64,000 bases of DNA, taken from contig CM044315.1 of assembly GCA_024291935.2 (NCBI GenBank), positions 72,956,385 to 73,020,384 on the forward strand, in the 5' to 3' direction. The notes beneath the pieces are model-generated. The model saw only the letters and a list, made by a program, of their open reading frames with translations, made no database searches and was not told the DNA's origin. Positions 43,761-54,311 of the stretch are shown here, one piece after another. Every line of letters starts with the position of its first letter. Positions within the stretch are counted from its first letter, which is position 1. Position numbers and translations under genes: made by a program. The stretch comes from Okapia johnstoni. Taxonomy: Eukaryota > Chordata > Mammalia > Artiodactyla > Giraffidae.

Positions 43761-44464
43761 TAAAGCAATCAAGACTGGATGAGCTCAAAGACTGGTTTCT
43801 TCTGACTCTCAAAAGTTCGTATCACAAGGTCATTGTTAGAATCCAATGAGATGATGCAACAAAAAAGCTTATAAACTGTAGGGTGCTCCAAGTGTGGTCT
43901 ATACTACTGAGGACAGATGGGTGTAACACCAAGTCAGCTTTAAGGGGACATGCTTTCCTTTCCTCAATCCTTTGCTTCTCCTTGGCTCCATTGAACATCC
44001 CTGAAAACCTCTCTCCTTCTGCTTTCCTCCCATTCCTATGGGACATGATGCCTCGGCTCCCAGGTGCTGCAGAATACAAAAGGCTTGGAGTTTGGCAGCT
44101 GTGGGTCGGGGAGTAGGGTGAGGGGAGAACCAGCTCAGAAGCTCTTATTACCTGCCTTCCTGGTGCTCATCATCCCCACCCCCAACCTCGCCTGGAGGGA
44201 ATGAGCTAAAGAGGGACAGGGAGAAGTTTGACTGGCAAGCATGTATGTAATAGGGCAGGATCCAAGGACAGAGGCCCCAGAGATAACCTCTTTCTAGCTG
44301 TGTGACTTCTTAAGTCTGTCACTGCTCTAGGCCTTCCTATTTTGTCTAATAATTTGGAAAGGAATCAGAAAGAAGAGGGGACCCTTTTCTCACAGGTGAT
44401 TTTCCTACCAATCCTGAGTTTCTAAATGAGTTTTCTGTCCTTAGCACAGAATCAGCCTTTGAGT

Positions 44465-44880
44465 TTCATTCACCAGCATTCTTATTAAGCGCCTACTATG
44501 TGCTGGGTGCTATAATTGAGGACCTGGGATTTAATTTAGCTAAATAAATATTGGGTCTCAGAGGAGACAGATGAATAACCCAATAACTCTAATAAATTTG
44601 ATACGTGCAATGATCTAATGCCAAACTAAAGAGGGCAGAGAAAGAAGTTACTTTGTCAGGGGAGAGGAGGTCAAGGACAGTTCAGAGGATGTGACCTTGA
44701 ATAAAGTTGTGAATCATAAAGAAGAAAGGGGATTTCAGGCAAAGATCAAAGTATCAGATTAAGGCCCAGGGGTGTGAAGGAGCAGTGTTTGGAAAACCAC
44801 AAGTAGTTAGGCAAAGCTGAAACCCACTGGTTCAGTGGAGGAATGGGAGGGAAGGAACTGGAAGGGAAGCCTGAATCAAT
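44465..44880 (-). mobile_element. L2 3' end, antisense
   Basis: ATTAAGCGCCTACTATGTGCT, GAGGAGACAGATGAATAACCC, GGATTTCAGGCAAAGATCAA and AAACCACAAGTAGTTAGGC follow antisense L2 order. Confidence 0.65.
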
Positions 44881-45032
44881 CCTGAAGGGTCTGCTTTCTA
44901 CTGAGATGCTTGTAGCCTATGAGGTGGCCGATGGAAGTCAGGGAAGGGATTTAGACCAAGAGAGATGAGATTTAGAAGAGGAGATTTAGAAAGACCCATC
45001 TGACATTCATTGTGCTCTATCAGAAATGTTGC

Positions 45033-45306
45033 TGCTGCTGCTGCTAAGTTGCTTCAGTCGTGTCTGACTCTGTGCAACCCCATAGACGGCAGCCCACCAG
45101 GCTCCGCCGTCCCTGGGACTCTCCAGGCAAGAACACTGGAGTGGGTTGCCATTTCCTTCTCCAATGCACAAAAGTGAAAAGTGAAAGTGAAGTCGCTCAG
45201 TCGTGTCCGACTCTTAGCGACCCCATCGACTGCAGCCCACCAGGCTCCTCCGTCCGTGGGATTTTCCAGGCAAGAGTACTGGAGTGGGGTGCCATTGCCT
45301 TCTCCA
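45033..45306 (-). mobile_element. Bov-A2 SINE (dimeric), antisense, with 11-base target duplication
   Basis: (TGC)n-type tail at the left, then two BovB-tail monomers joined by AAGTGAAAGTGAAGTCGCTCAG, ending TGCCATTGCCTTCTCCA. Perfect flanking copies of AGAAATGTTGC lie at 45022-45032 and 45307-45317. Confidence 0.95.
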
Positions 45307-45329
45307 AGAAATGTTGCAGTCACTCCCAA

Positions 45330-45690
45330 ATTTCACCCTTTCAATCCTTTTCAAATATTTATTGGCAATCTCCCCGCCCCCTGTGCCAGTGCTATAGCCA
45401 GGCACTGGAGACCAAAGAGTAAGCAAAACCAGACACCTTGTTCTTATGGCCCTTGCAGTTTGGCAGGGGAGACAGACTTTAATCAAATAATTACACAAAT
45501 AAATGCAAAATTACAGTGAGGATGAGTGCTACAAAGGAGAAATACATGGTGCCAGGAGAGGATGTAATTGGAGCATTTGACATTGCCAGGATGGTCAGGG
45601 CAGCTTCTCTGCTGAGCTGAGCTGAGCTCCAGAGGAAGAGTGTTGCCTCAGGGAAAGCTGCTAGAAGGCTTTGTGGGAATGGCCTCTCCT
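45330..45690 (-). mobile_element. L2 3' end, antisense
   Basis: AATATTTATTGGCAATCTCC, GCCAGGCACTGGAGACCAAAG, TGGCAGGGGAGACAGACTTT and AGTGAGGATGAGTGCTACAAA follow antisense L2 order. Confidence 0.75.
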
Positions 45691-46029
45691 GCTTTAAAGT
45701 CTCCATTCAATACATGCTTCTCTTTACAGTAAACAGAAACTATAGAGTTTAAGCAGGTATGTATAATATTCAACCTTGTATCTTCAGGACCTAACCAACA
45801 CTTACTACAGAATCAGTGCCCAGTGAAGATTCGGGAAAAAAAGAAACGAAAAGAATGAAAATCCTTTAGGCACTTTAGATATTTGGAGATGGCAGTACCC
45901 TTCCTCAGAGCTTCTTTCTTGCTTCAGCTGCTCTTCCCATGACACTGTTTCAAGTTCCCGTCACTGTTCTTTCCGGTCATTCTGTTTGATTGTGGCTCCT
46001 GTGACAGGTGATTTAAAACATCAGGGATG

Positions 46030-46250
46030 GAGTCCAGTGCCAAGAACATTCGTCTCTTGGAGCCAGAAGACCTGGTTTTATTTAAGCCTCTTTTCATCAT
46101 TCACCTCTACAAGTCTCAGGTTTTTTTTTTTTTTTTTTTTTTAATATGGAATGGAGATATTGGTTCTTCTCTCATAGGATTTCTCTGGAAACTAACTGAG
46201 ATAATAAGAAAAAAATACTTTGTAAACTCTTAAGAGCTAAACAAACATAG
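46030..46250 (+). mobile_element. MIR SINE, sense, with poly(T) insert
   Basis: TCTTGGAGCCAGAAGACCTGG and AACTAACTGAGATAATAAG follow MIR order. A pure T-run at 46121-46142 interrupts it. Confidence 0.5.
46121..46142 (+). repeat. Poly(T) run, 22 bases
   Basis: An uninterrupted T homopolymer inside a MIR-like region. Its length is likely variable and prone to sequencing error. Confidence 0.9.
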
Positions 46251-46969
46251 GACTTAAATATTTGGAGGGCTGCCACAGGAGTGAGAAATTAGATTTATTC
46301 TTTGGGTCTCCAGAGAATAGAATTAAATCAATGGATAGAAATTACCACATGCAGCTTTCAGCTCAACAGAAGGAAGAAATGTTGTAATACTCAGAACTGT
46401 CCATCAGTGGAGTGGCTGCCTTTTGAGGTGGTAGGCATCTAACACTGGGAACACTTAATGCAAGTATACTATAGAAGGAATTCGTTTTTTAAGTAAGTGG
46501 GTGGACTGAGTAACTTCTAAGATTTACTTTTAATTTTAGAACTAGACAATCTGATAGTTAAGACACGTGGAGGAGCTGGGAGAGGGCATATGTGGCCAAG
46601 AGAGTACATGAACAGACATATGGAGCAGAAATGAGTATTGCATGTGTGGGTGACAATATGGAAATTCCAGAAATGATGGATCTGTGTTGGATCAATGATT
46701 CAGTGGAAGATAAAGAAGATAACTAATATTGGTTGAACACCTGTGTGCCAGACACGTGACTCCATTTAAGCTTTGTGGGTGATTTCCAGCCCTTTCCTTT
46801 GGTGGAGGAGAGATGTTGGCCTTAGGAAACCTTAGACATGGTTAGAGGTTCTTCTGTCTGGAAGTGGGCTGGGTCCTGTCCTGAGGAGCGGAGAGGAATT
46901 CAGAATACACAGTCTGGTTGGGCTATAGGCTGTGTAGACAATACACAAACTTTTGTCAAAACACAGAAT

Positions 46970-47320
46970 TTGAATCCTGACTCTACTCCCTTATAGTTTG
47001 TGACTCTAGCAAGTTACTTAAACTCTGTGACCCTCAGTTAATTCATATATAAAATGGGGACTAAAACTTGTCCTGCTTCAGGCTGATATAATAGTTAAGA
47101 GGAATAACCTACAGCAAAGGACATTCTGGGAAGAGCAGAGGCTTTGGAATCAGACCTAGGTTTGAATCTCAGTCTGCCATGAACTGGTTGCAAGATGTTA
47201 GGCAAGTTATTTAATTTTCCTTATCTGTAAGTACAGATAACAGTATTTCAAGGCTGTTTTGAAAATTAAGTAAAATAGGAAAAGTGCTTAGCATAGTGCC
47301 TAGCACTTAGCAGGTTTTAT
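46970..47320 (+). mobile_element. Two tandem MIR SINEs, sense
   Basis: First copy about 46970-47110 (AGCAAGTTACTTAAACTCTG). Second copy about 47115-47320 (GAGGCTTTGGAATCAGACC, GGCAAGTTATTTAATTTTCC, AGTGCCTAGCACTTAGC). Confidence 0.75.
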
Positions 47321-47339
47321 TTGGTTAGTACACATAACA

Positions 47340-47400
47340 AGATCCCATATATAAAGCACTTATTGAAGTGCCTGGCACATAGTAGGTGTTCAGTTGATGT
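47340..47400 (+). mobile_element. MIR/L2 terminal fragment, sense
   Basis: AAGTGCCTGGCACATAGTAGG and GTGTTCAGTTGATG are the shared MIR/L2-like 3' terminus. It is too short to assign. Confidence 0.5.
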
Positions 47401-47839
47401 TATCTCCCTTCTCTCTGGCCCCTGTGTCTGTCAGTCACACTGACAGGGCTGCTGGAGGCCAGGGCAATGGCTTGCGTATCCTCGTGTCCACTCTCCAGCA
47501 TAGTGCTCTGCTCATATGAAGAGCTCAATGAATGTCTGCTTCGTAGAAGTGAATCAATTGCTCTTGATGACACGGTCTCCTTCTTCAAGTAGACAGTGAG
47601 TCATGCCTCTTTTTTTTTCCTCCTTCCTGTCTCCTCTTTGGTTCTATTTCTGACTCTCATCAGTGGGAGGGGAATCAATGTTCATCAAAGTGATTTTTAA
47701 AAATAAAAGAGAGAGGGAGTTTCAGGAACGATTCTCTGGGCTACTTTCCGTTGAGCACAGGATAGTGAGAGCTGGATTGTTGTTTCCAACCTTGGTTTTC
47801 TTTAGGTGAAAAACAACAATATCAACAGTAATAAGCACA

Positions 47840-47955
47840 GCTACTATAAGCTTTATTGCACACCTACTATGTGCCTGGCACTCTCCCAAGCTCTATGAAT
47901 ACATTATCTCTAATCCTCACACAACCACTTCAGGACTGGTATTATTATTTTGCAG
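47840..47955 (-). mobile_element. MIR SINE, antisense (left part)
   Basis: CACACCTACTATGTGCCTGGC and TCCTCACACAACCACTTCAGG. It is followed by an L1 3' end and resumes at about 48243 with GACTGGTATTATTGTCACC. Confidence 0.7.
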
Positions 47956-48238
47956 ACAAATACTATTTGATTTCACTTATAGGAGATACCTAGAATAGTC
48001 AAATTCATAGAGTCAGAAGGTACATTGGTAGATGCCAGGGGTCAGGGGTGGGGGTTTGGGGAGGGGGAATGGGGATAGAGTTTCAGTTTAGGAAGATGAA
48101 AAATTCAGGGGATGGGTGATGGTGAGAGTTGGCTGACAATGTGAAGGTACTTAGTGCCACTAAACTGTAGAGTTAAATATGGTTAAAATAGTATGTTTTA
48201 TATTATGTGACTTTTACCACAATAAAAAAAATTAAAGA
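47956..48238 (+). mobile_element. L1 3' end, sense, with G-quadruplex-type tract
   Basis: AAATACTATTTGATTTCACTTA, CATTGGTAGATGCCAGGGG, then a G-run array (48038-48074), ACTAAACTGTAGAGTTAAAT and an AATAAAAAAAATT terminus. This is the L1M 3' UTR order. It is inserted in a MIR. Confidence 0.82.
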
Positions 48239-48242
48239 AAAG

Positions 48243-48310
48243 GACTGGTATTATTGTCACCACTTTATTAATGAGGAAATTAAACCTTAGAAAAGTTACA
48301 TAATAATACA
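48243..48310 (-). mobile_element. MIR SINE, antisense (right part)
   Basis: GACTGGTATTATTGTCACCAC and TTAATGAGGAAATTAAACC continue the MIR at 47840-47955. GACTGGTATTATT is repeated on both sides of the L1 (47934-47946 and 48243-48255), consistent with its target duplication. Confidence 0.75.
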
Positions 48311-48339
48311 AGGGGCAAATACTCCTATTCTTCAGTACC

Positions 48340-48530
48340 TAGTATGAGCTAGACATTTTAAAAAATCTTACTTAATTACAAACACCTTACAAAGTAGCTA
48401 TTATTATTTTCATTCAAATTGTGAAGAAACTGAACCTCAGAGAGATGAAAAACCCAAGCCATCCAAAATCGCAGTTAATGATAGGAAAAACTGCAAGTCA
48501 GACCAAAGCCTGCTCAACTCTTAATTCATC
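48340..48530 (-). mobile_element. MIR SINE, antisense
   Basis: AGTATGAGCTAGACATTTTA, TGTGAAGAAACTGAACCTCAGAG and AAGTCAGACCAAAGCCTGC follow reverse-complement MIR order. Confidence 0.65.
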
Positions 48531-48583
48531 CACTCCCTTTCTATCTGTCCATTTTCTGCTCTTTGAGGGAAGCTTCATATTGA

Positions 48584-48806
48584 GGGGCTTCCCAAGTGGC
48601 TCAGTGGTAGAGAACCAACCTGCCAATGCAGGAGATGCAGGTTTGATCCCTGAGTCGGGAAGATCCCCTGGAGAAGGAAATGACAAGCCACTCTAGTATT
48701 CTTGCCTGGAAAATCCCACAGACAGAGGAGCCTGGCAGGCTACAGACCATGGGGTCGCAAAAGAGTTAGACACAACTAAGCAACTAAACAATGACAACAA
48801 CAACAA
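48584..48806 (+). mobile_element. Bov-tA SINE, sense, full length
   Basis: GGGGCTTCCCAAGTGGCTCAG head, GCAGGTTTGATCCCTGAG near the B box, AGACAGAGGAGCCTGGCAGG body, and an ACAATGACAACAACAACAAA tail. Confidence 0.93.
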
Positions 48807-48979
48807 ATCATATTTAGATCCTGAGTGGATGCTGCCCTGAGCAGGTCTGAATGAAAGCAGGGTGGCCCATGGCATGAGACTTGTTCAGTCCTGCTGGGCA
48901 GACCCTGGGAAGTTGGCCCTGATCGTAGGGCTGACTGTAGAAGTACGAAAACGCCTAAGTGGCAATTATGCTGTATAAG

Positions 48980-49270
48980 GAAATGTTTCAAGCATTTCGG
49001 ATATAATAACTTTCTTAATCTTTGTGGTAACTTTGTGAAATAGGTATTGTTATTATTCCCACTTTATAGATAAAAAAACTAAGGCCCCAAAAGGAAAACT
49101 GCCCCAGGAGAGAATTATCCAAAAGCGTGAATACTAGGATACAGGAATCATTGTGAATCATTTTAGAGGCTGCCTACCATTGTCACAAAGTTAGTAAGTG
49201 GTAGAATAGGGGTTTACACCCAGAAGTCTAACTCAAAAGACCACGCTCTTAACCTCAAAACCATATGGCC
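48980..49270 (-). mobile_element. MIR SINE, antisense
   Basis: AATAGGTATTGTTATTATTCCC, CTTTATAGATAAAAAAACTAAGG, CAAAGTTAGTAAGTGGTAG and GACCACGCTCTTAACC follow reverse-complement MIR order, with an internal expansion. Confidence 0.65.
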
Positions 49271-49794
49271 TTTTTGTTTAGCAAGTGGTGATTGAATCCC
49301 TAATGTGTGCATAGCCCTGTCCAAGGCACTGAGAGTGTAGAGGTGAAACTAACTCTTTGCCCAAGCTTATTTATTATTCTATACCAGGACTTCCAATTAA
49401 CTGGGCATCAGTTGATTAGCAGGATTCTTTGTCAAAGAGATGGGGCACAGGTCCAGACTCCAGGTAGAGATGGGAGACTGCAAACTGTCACAGAGAAGTG
49501 GTACAATGCAGGTGGAGTGAGGAGAGATGAGACCTGCTGGCAGTGCAGTTGTACAAAAATCCTGCTTGGGCCTTTAGATCCCCAGTCTGGACAGGTGGCT
49601 TAATTCTAAACCCTACAGAACAAGATTTGGGGCCTGAGCCTGTACACTGGTAGAAAGAGTCTCATCTGTCTTGTTGGCTCTGAGGAGTTCAAGAAGTAGA
49701 GGTAAGAGCTGGTGCAGTGGTTCATAGGTACACACACACAGAGCGTTTGTGTAGATATAACAGACAGTGAGTATCTCTCTAATATTAGTGCCTA

Positions 49795-49935
49795 AGATTC
49801 CTGTTAGATGTTTACTCACTCACCCTCACTCACGCACACTCACTCATCTATCTCTTCATTCATGTTTTAATTCATTCATCTACTCACCCATTCTACACTA
49901 CTCATTCATTACACCCATCTACTCATTCATTCCAC
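49795..49935 (+). repeat. Imperfect (TCAC/TCAT)-rich tract
   Basis: Degenerate tetranucleotide units, mostly ACTCAC, ACTCAT and TTCATTC variants. It resembles an expanded and decayed L2 terminal repeat. Confidence 0.7.
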
Positions 49936-50224
49936 ACTACTCACCTATGAGCTGGATACAATTCTATTTGCCAGAACTCTTAGGGAGAAGTACTGTATGT
50001 GGTCAGAAGGAATACTCTGATAAGCTGCTTGAAGGAAAGAGTAAGACACCCCCAAACCATGCTCAACAAACAGGAGATGGTGACTCAAATGCTCTTCAAG
50101 GATGGTGGATGTGTTAAATGCAGACTTTGTTTTGCTGAGTAATGTGCAAGTATGGGTCAGAGCTGAATTGCACAGGACATGAAGCTGAGCCCTGCCAGAA
50201 AAAGAACTGATCTGTTTGCCATGT

Positions 50225-50660
50225 CTGTAAGTCACCCCTTAAATACTCATTGAATCTATTTCTACTCCATCCCCACTGCTACCACTCTAGTTCAAATCCT
50301 TCTTGGGTCTCACCTGAGCCATTGCAAAGATCTCACCAACCAGCCTGCCTGCTTCCCATCTCTACTTCCTCCAGTTTGTTCTCCACATCACAGTCAGAGT
50401 GGTCTTTCTAAAGTTCAGATCAAATCATGTTAATATCCTACCTCAAAATCTTTGATCCTAAAAAGATCAAATTCAAATTCCGAAGCATGACATTCAAAGC
50501 TCTTTCTAGTTTCATTGCCTACTCATTTCGCACAATTCCTTAAGTTCTTCTGGAGCAGTCACGGGAAAAAACTCTTCTTTATGCCCAAATAGCTTTCCTT
50601 CACTTCTCTGCTTGGAAAATTCTTTTTTAGGAAAATCCCTGTTGTCTTCCTTCTATTACC
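50225..50660 (+). mobile_element. L2 LINE, sense (left part)
   Basis: CACCTGAGCCATTGCAAAGA, CACATCACAGTCAGAGTGGTC, AGATCAAATCATGTTAATATCC and CTGCTTGGAAAATTC follow sense L2 ORF2 order. Interrupted by a MaLR LTR. Confidence 0.78.
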
Positions 50661-50674
50661 AAGTAACCACATCT

Positions 50675-51020
50675 TTAGATAATGCTGCTGGACTTGGTAG
50701 AGATTCCATCCATGGGAGTGGTTATGCCATTCTCCTCCTGGGCATTTTATAGGATTGTGCTTTCTTGGGTGTGGGCATGTGACTTGCTTTGGTCAGTGAA
50801 CAAGAAAAATGGAAGAGCCAAAACATGACTCACATACTTTCCTTCCTTCTCATAGCCGCTCTGTCAGTCTTTATCCTGGAATTAGGCAGACAGAGCAGAG
50901 CACCCAGCCAACTCTTAATGGGTATGTAAAAATAGTGAAAGATAAAACCTTGTTATTGAAGCTGCTGAGATTTTGAGATTGCTTATTATTGAGTAACCCA
51001 GTCTATCCTAACTGGTGCAC
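50675..51020 (+). mobile_element. MLT1-like MaLR LTR, sense, inside L2
   Basis: GGGCATGTGACTTGCTTTGG, GGTCAGTGAACAAGAAAAATG, then ACCTTGTTATTGAAGCTGCTG and GCTTATTATTGAGTAACCCAG follow the MLT1 order. Confidence 0.6.
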
Positions 51021-51245
51021 TGTCTCTGCTTTGACATCTTTCATAACTACCCTAAAGCACCATATTTCTACTTTATCTGAATTGCGTGACACATTTTCTT
51101 TATACCACTTATTTGATACTGATGACATTGCTAATTATGAGTTTGGTGGTATGTCTTAGCCACCTCTATACTTTTGCTGAGCCTTCCTGAGGGCAAGGAT
51201 GATGCTTGTTCCATTTCTGTATCACACAAATTATGATTCGTAGCC
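51021..51245 (+). mobile_element. L2 LINE 3' end, sense (right part)
   Basis: TTGCTGAGCCTTCCTGAGGGCA then GATGATGCTTGTTCC resumes the L2 of 50225-50660 after the LTR. Confidence 0.6.
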
Positions 51246-51259
51246 AAGGCGAGATACTG

Positions 51260-51450
51260 AAATAGGTGTAGGAGTCAGACGGACAGACTTGTTTTGAATC
51301 CCGATTCTTACATTTGAGGGACAATCTCTGTGAACCTCAGTTTCCTCAGCTGTAAAGCGGGAGTATTAATATGTACCTTACAGGGTTTTTCTAAAGTTTG
51401 TGGATAATAGGTGCAACTTATGTACTAATAATGCCATGTTATAATTCTTT
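51260..51450 (+). mobile_element. MIR SINE, sense
   Basis: GGAGTCAGACGGACAGACTTG, GTGAACCTCAGTTTCCTCAGC and GTACCTTACAGGGTTTTTC follow MIR order. Confidence 0.78.
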
Positions 51451-51470
51451 TGTTCCCATTATTTGTTTTT

Positions 51471-51610
51471 TTTTATATTTATTTTTATTTATTTGGCTGC
51501 ATAGAGTCTTAGTTGTGGCACGTGGGATCTAGTTCCCTGACCAGGGATCGAACCCAGCCCCCCTGTATTGGGAGCGCAGAGTCTTAGCCACTGGACCACC
51601 AGGGAATTCC
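51471..51610 (-). mobile_element. tRNA-derived CHR-type SINE, antisense, with 16-base target duplication
   Basis: A TTTTATATTTATTTTTATTTATTTGG tail complement, TAGTTCCCTGACCAGGGATC and ACCACCAGGGAATTCC head complement. Perfect 16-base flanks CCCATTATTTGTTTTT lie at 51455-51470 and 51611-51626. It lies about 480 bases upstream of exon 3. Confidence 0.95.
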
Positions 51611-51659
51611 CCCATTATTTGTTTTTAATATCATTACAGGTAGTGTTCAGTAAATGCTT

Positions 51660-51900
51660 GTGGATAAGCCTTTCATTGACTGAGGTATAATGGTATGTGC
51701 ATCAGACTTGGAATCAAAAGTCCTAGATTTAAGACATAGCTTTTTTTTTTTTTTACCAGCTTTGTGTCCTTGGGAAAGTCATTTACCCCCTCTACAGTTT
51801 TGCATTCTCAACTATAAAATGTAAATACTGATCCTTACCTCACAGAGACTTTTATAAAATTTAAATGAGGTAATATATGAAGAAATGTTTTATATGTGCT
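51660..51900 (+). mobile_element. MIR SINE, sense
   Basis: GCATCAGACTTGGAATCAAAAG, TTGTGTCCTTGGGAAAGTC, CAACTATAAAATGTAAATACTG and CTCACAGAGACTTTTATAA follow MIR order. Confidence 0.75.
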
Positions 51901-52092
51901 CCAGTATCACACATCTCAAACTATAATGATGCAGAGAAGACTGATTGGTCCCTGACATGAGGACTGTGTGTGGACATGTGAAGCACCCCACTTCTACTCT
52001 AATACTTTAGATTATTAGTTAATTGTCCTGGGGACTTTTTAGAAACAAAAACAGACTTTCTATGAGGCTGACTCCTTCCTTTTCCCATCTAG

Positions 52093-52211
52093 GACACAGC
52101 TGGGCAGGAGAGGTACCGGACCATCACCACAGCCTATTACCGTGGAGCCATGGGCTTCATTCTGATGTATGACATCACCAATGAGGAATCTTTCAATGCT
52201 GTCCAAGACTG
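52093..52211 (+). CDS. RAB3B: RAB3B coding exon 3 (residues 77-115 plus two bases of 116)
   Basis: Opens with the G3/switch II motif [10 protein letters not shown], where Gln81 is the residue that positions the hydrolytic water. It continues [18 protein letters not shown] and [13 protein letters not shown], identical in character to all Rab3 proteins. The acceptor follows a pyrimidine tract (CTTCCTTTTCCCATCTAG). The exon is 119 bases long, enters in phase 0 and leaves in phase 2, with the donor at GACTG|GTATGA. No substitution in a key motif is visible. The 119-base exon is not a multiple of three, so skipping it would shift the frame. Confidence 0.97.
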
Positions 52212-52218
52212 GTATGAG

Positions 52219-52720
52219 ATTCATTTATTCATCTATTCATCAGATTGCTCATGAAACACTAACATGTGCTAAGCCATACGCTATGTGTTAGGGAAAACCA
52301 GATGAATAAGACATGGCTCCTATCTTCACAAAGTTCACAGATGAGCAGAGAGGATAGATCAGTGAGCAGGCAATGACAATATCCTGTGACAGGTGCAGTG
52401 ATGAGTGGTACCCGGGCTGTAGAAACCTAGTTTGGGGAGTTAGGGATGTGTCTTGGAATTGCTGACATACATACTGCAGTTTGAAGATGGACAAGAACTA
52501 GCCAGAGGCACAAATGGATAAGAATGTTGCAGAAAAAGAGTACACATGTGCAAAGGCAAGAAGGTAGGTGAGAGGGAAAGAAGAGCAGAAGTCATGAAGG
52601 ATTTTGTGTGCTGGGATAAGGAATTTGGATTTTATTTGTAGGTGAGGACATTTGAACCAGTAAACAACAGGTTCAGATTAGTGTTTTAGAAAAAATCATT
52701 CTGGACAGAGTAAGTACTAA
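52219..52720 (-). mobile_element. L2 3' end, antisense, starting about 8 bases into intron 3
   Basis: ATTCATTTATTCATCTATTC, AACACTAACATGTGCTAAGCC, GCAAAGGCAAGAAGGTAGG, ATTTGGATTTTATTTGTAGG and AAAAATCATTCTGGACAG follow antisense L2 order. The L2 terminus begins within ten bases of the exon 3 splice donor. Confidence 0.8.
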
Positions 52721-53403
52721 GTAAATCCACATATTGTTTCCCTATAAAGTTTATCCCTTGGCTGGGGGGTGGGGGTCAAGTTCATAACAGTTCACTATAC
52801 AGTAGAATCCGACACAATTCCCTAGAGGTATAGCCTCTGAGCCACTTACATCAGGGGCCCCCAACCCCCAGGCTACATCCTCATCTCTTGCATTACTGCC
52901 TGAATTAAACCCCCCTACCCTGATCCTGCAAAAACTGCCTTCCATCAAACCAGTCTCTGGTGCCAAAAAGGTTGGAGACTGCTGACTTACTTCTTTTTCC
53001 CTGGAAAATTACTCACAAGGAGAAGGGAGCATGAAGAGAAGGAGAGGTGAAGAGGGAAGGCCAGGACTGAGTGTCCCTATTCAGTGGAGTGTCCCTATTC
53101 AGTGGAGAGGATAAGAATGTGGAAGATGGAGAATCTGTGCCTGGTTCTTATCCACAGTCAGAGAGGCAGAGCAGGCCGGGTACAGCGCAGCAGTGCTGGC
53201 CAGTGCCAAGCTTGTCTTCTGCTCTTTTTTGCCCAACAGCTACCCTTTGAAGACTTCGCTTCTGCCAAGGAGCAGCTGCCATGACTATATGAGGCGCCGT
53301 TGGTTCCTTGGAGCCTTGAGCTGGGAGTGACCTTTCAGGCTGCCTACCCCCACTTCCCAGTTCTGAACAGCAGTCTAGGGTACCACCCACATGCCTGTCA
53401 CTC

Positions 53404-53660
53404 ATGTGTCCTCCTTCTCAGCCTCTTGGTCATTCCCTTCTTCCTCCTTTCTCCCTCTTTCCTTTTAACAACTCCTTTTCTCTGCCTTCCTTTTTTTCTC
53501 CTTTCCTCTTTTTTCTCTTCCTCTCTCATTATACCTCTTTTTCCCTCCTGTTTTTTTTCTCCCTTTCTTATTCTCTCTCTTCCCTCCAGTCATGACTTTC
53601 CCCTCCTCCTCCCTTCTTTCCTCTATCTCCTCCCATCCTCACCTACCACCATGAAGAGAT
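53404..53660 (+). repeat. Polypyrimidine (C/T) tract
   Basis: Roughly 250 bases made almost wholly of TTTCTC, CCTTCC and CTCTTTT blocks on the sense strand. The open frames here (53300-53710 and 53404-53595) are composition artefacts rich in Ser, Leu, Phe and Pro. Confidence 0.88.
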
Positions 53661-54311
53661 TAGCTCTTTCTTTAAGTATCTCCACACTGCCCATTCCCTG
53701 CCAGCCTTGACCTCCTTCCCTTTCTCCATCAGTCCCTGTTCATCCTGCTGCAGGAACACAGTGACTTTCACACCTGCTGACGATTCCTCCAAGAATAACC
53801 TAAGTCGCTAATCTAGGAGCTGAGAGTGGATGGAGGTGGGAGGAGGGAGAAAGATGACAGAAGAGTGACACGGGAGGCACGGGGAGTTGGCTCTAGGTCC
53901 CTGCCTTGAGGCTGAAGGCTGTCTGTCTTTTCCAAGCTCTGACCTTCAGTTTTGCCTCTGGGAAACTTGGTCCCAGCCTAGCACCCATCTGCCATCTAAA
54001 CCGGAGTGCCCAGCACAGAACCTGGCTCACTGTAGTTTCACCACAAATGGTGGTTGAGTGAATTCCATCCGTTGAGGAAGTGACTTTTCACCCTTAAAGA
54101 GAAGATGGGTAGTGAAATCAGCTTTAGGAGCAGGGTTGGTAGTTGGTCCAGTCTGCAGTTAAGGTTGAGTTATATTGAATGTCAGTATCAGGATAGGATC
54201 ACAGTTTACTTAGATCTGCTTCAGGATTAACTATTTGCTGGCTCCTTCCTTCATCAGATATTCACAGACTGCTCTGTGCTCTATGCTGGGGGTGGCTGGC
54301 ACCACAAAGAT

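Larger units (their letters stand above)
19909..52092 (+). other. RAB3B: RAB3B intron 2 (about 32 kb)
   Basis: Bounded by GTGAGT at 19909 and a pyrimidine tract with CATCTAG ending at 52092. Repeats are listed separately. I recognise nothing specific in about 19909-20150, 20920-21140, 21645-22690 (apart from a tandem duplication at 22071), 22815-23485, 24820-25420, 25630-26395, 26950-27090, 27300-27790, 27975-28485, 33560-33855, 34200-34870, 35080-35640, 36740-37000, 37180-37750, 38406-38640, 39520-40286, 40523-40830, 41700-42040, 42905-43620, 43760-44465, 45690-46030, 46250-46970, 47400-47840, 48807-48980, 49270-50225 and 51900-52075. Confidence 0.9.

Noticed and set aside
49795..49935. Short direct repeats as a CRISPR-like or satellite array
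   Set aside because: Units are degenerate tetranucleotides without constant-length spacers, in a vertebrate genome; best read as a decayed simple repeat.
53300..53710. 136-codon open frame rich in Leu, Ser, Phe and Pro
   Set aside because: It overlaps a polypyrimidine tract that lacks stops by composition.
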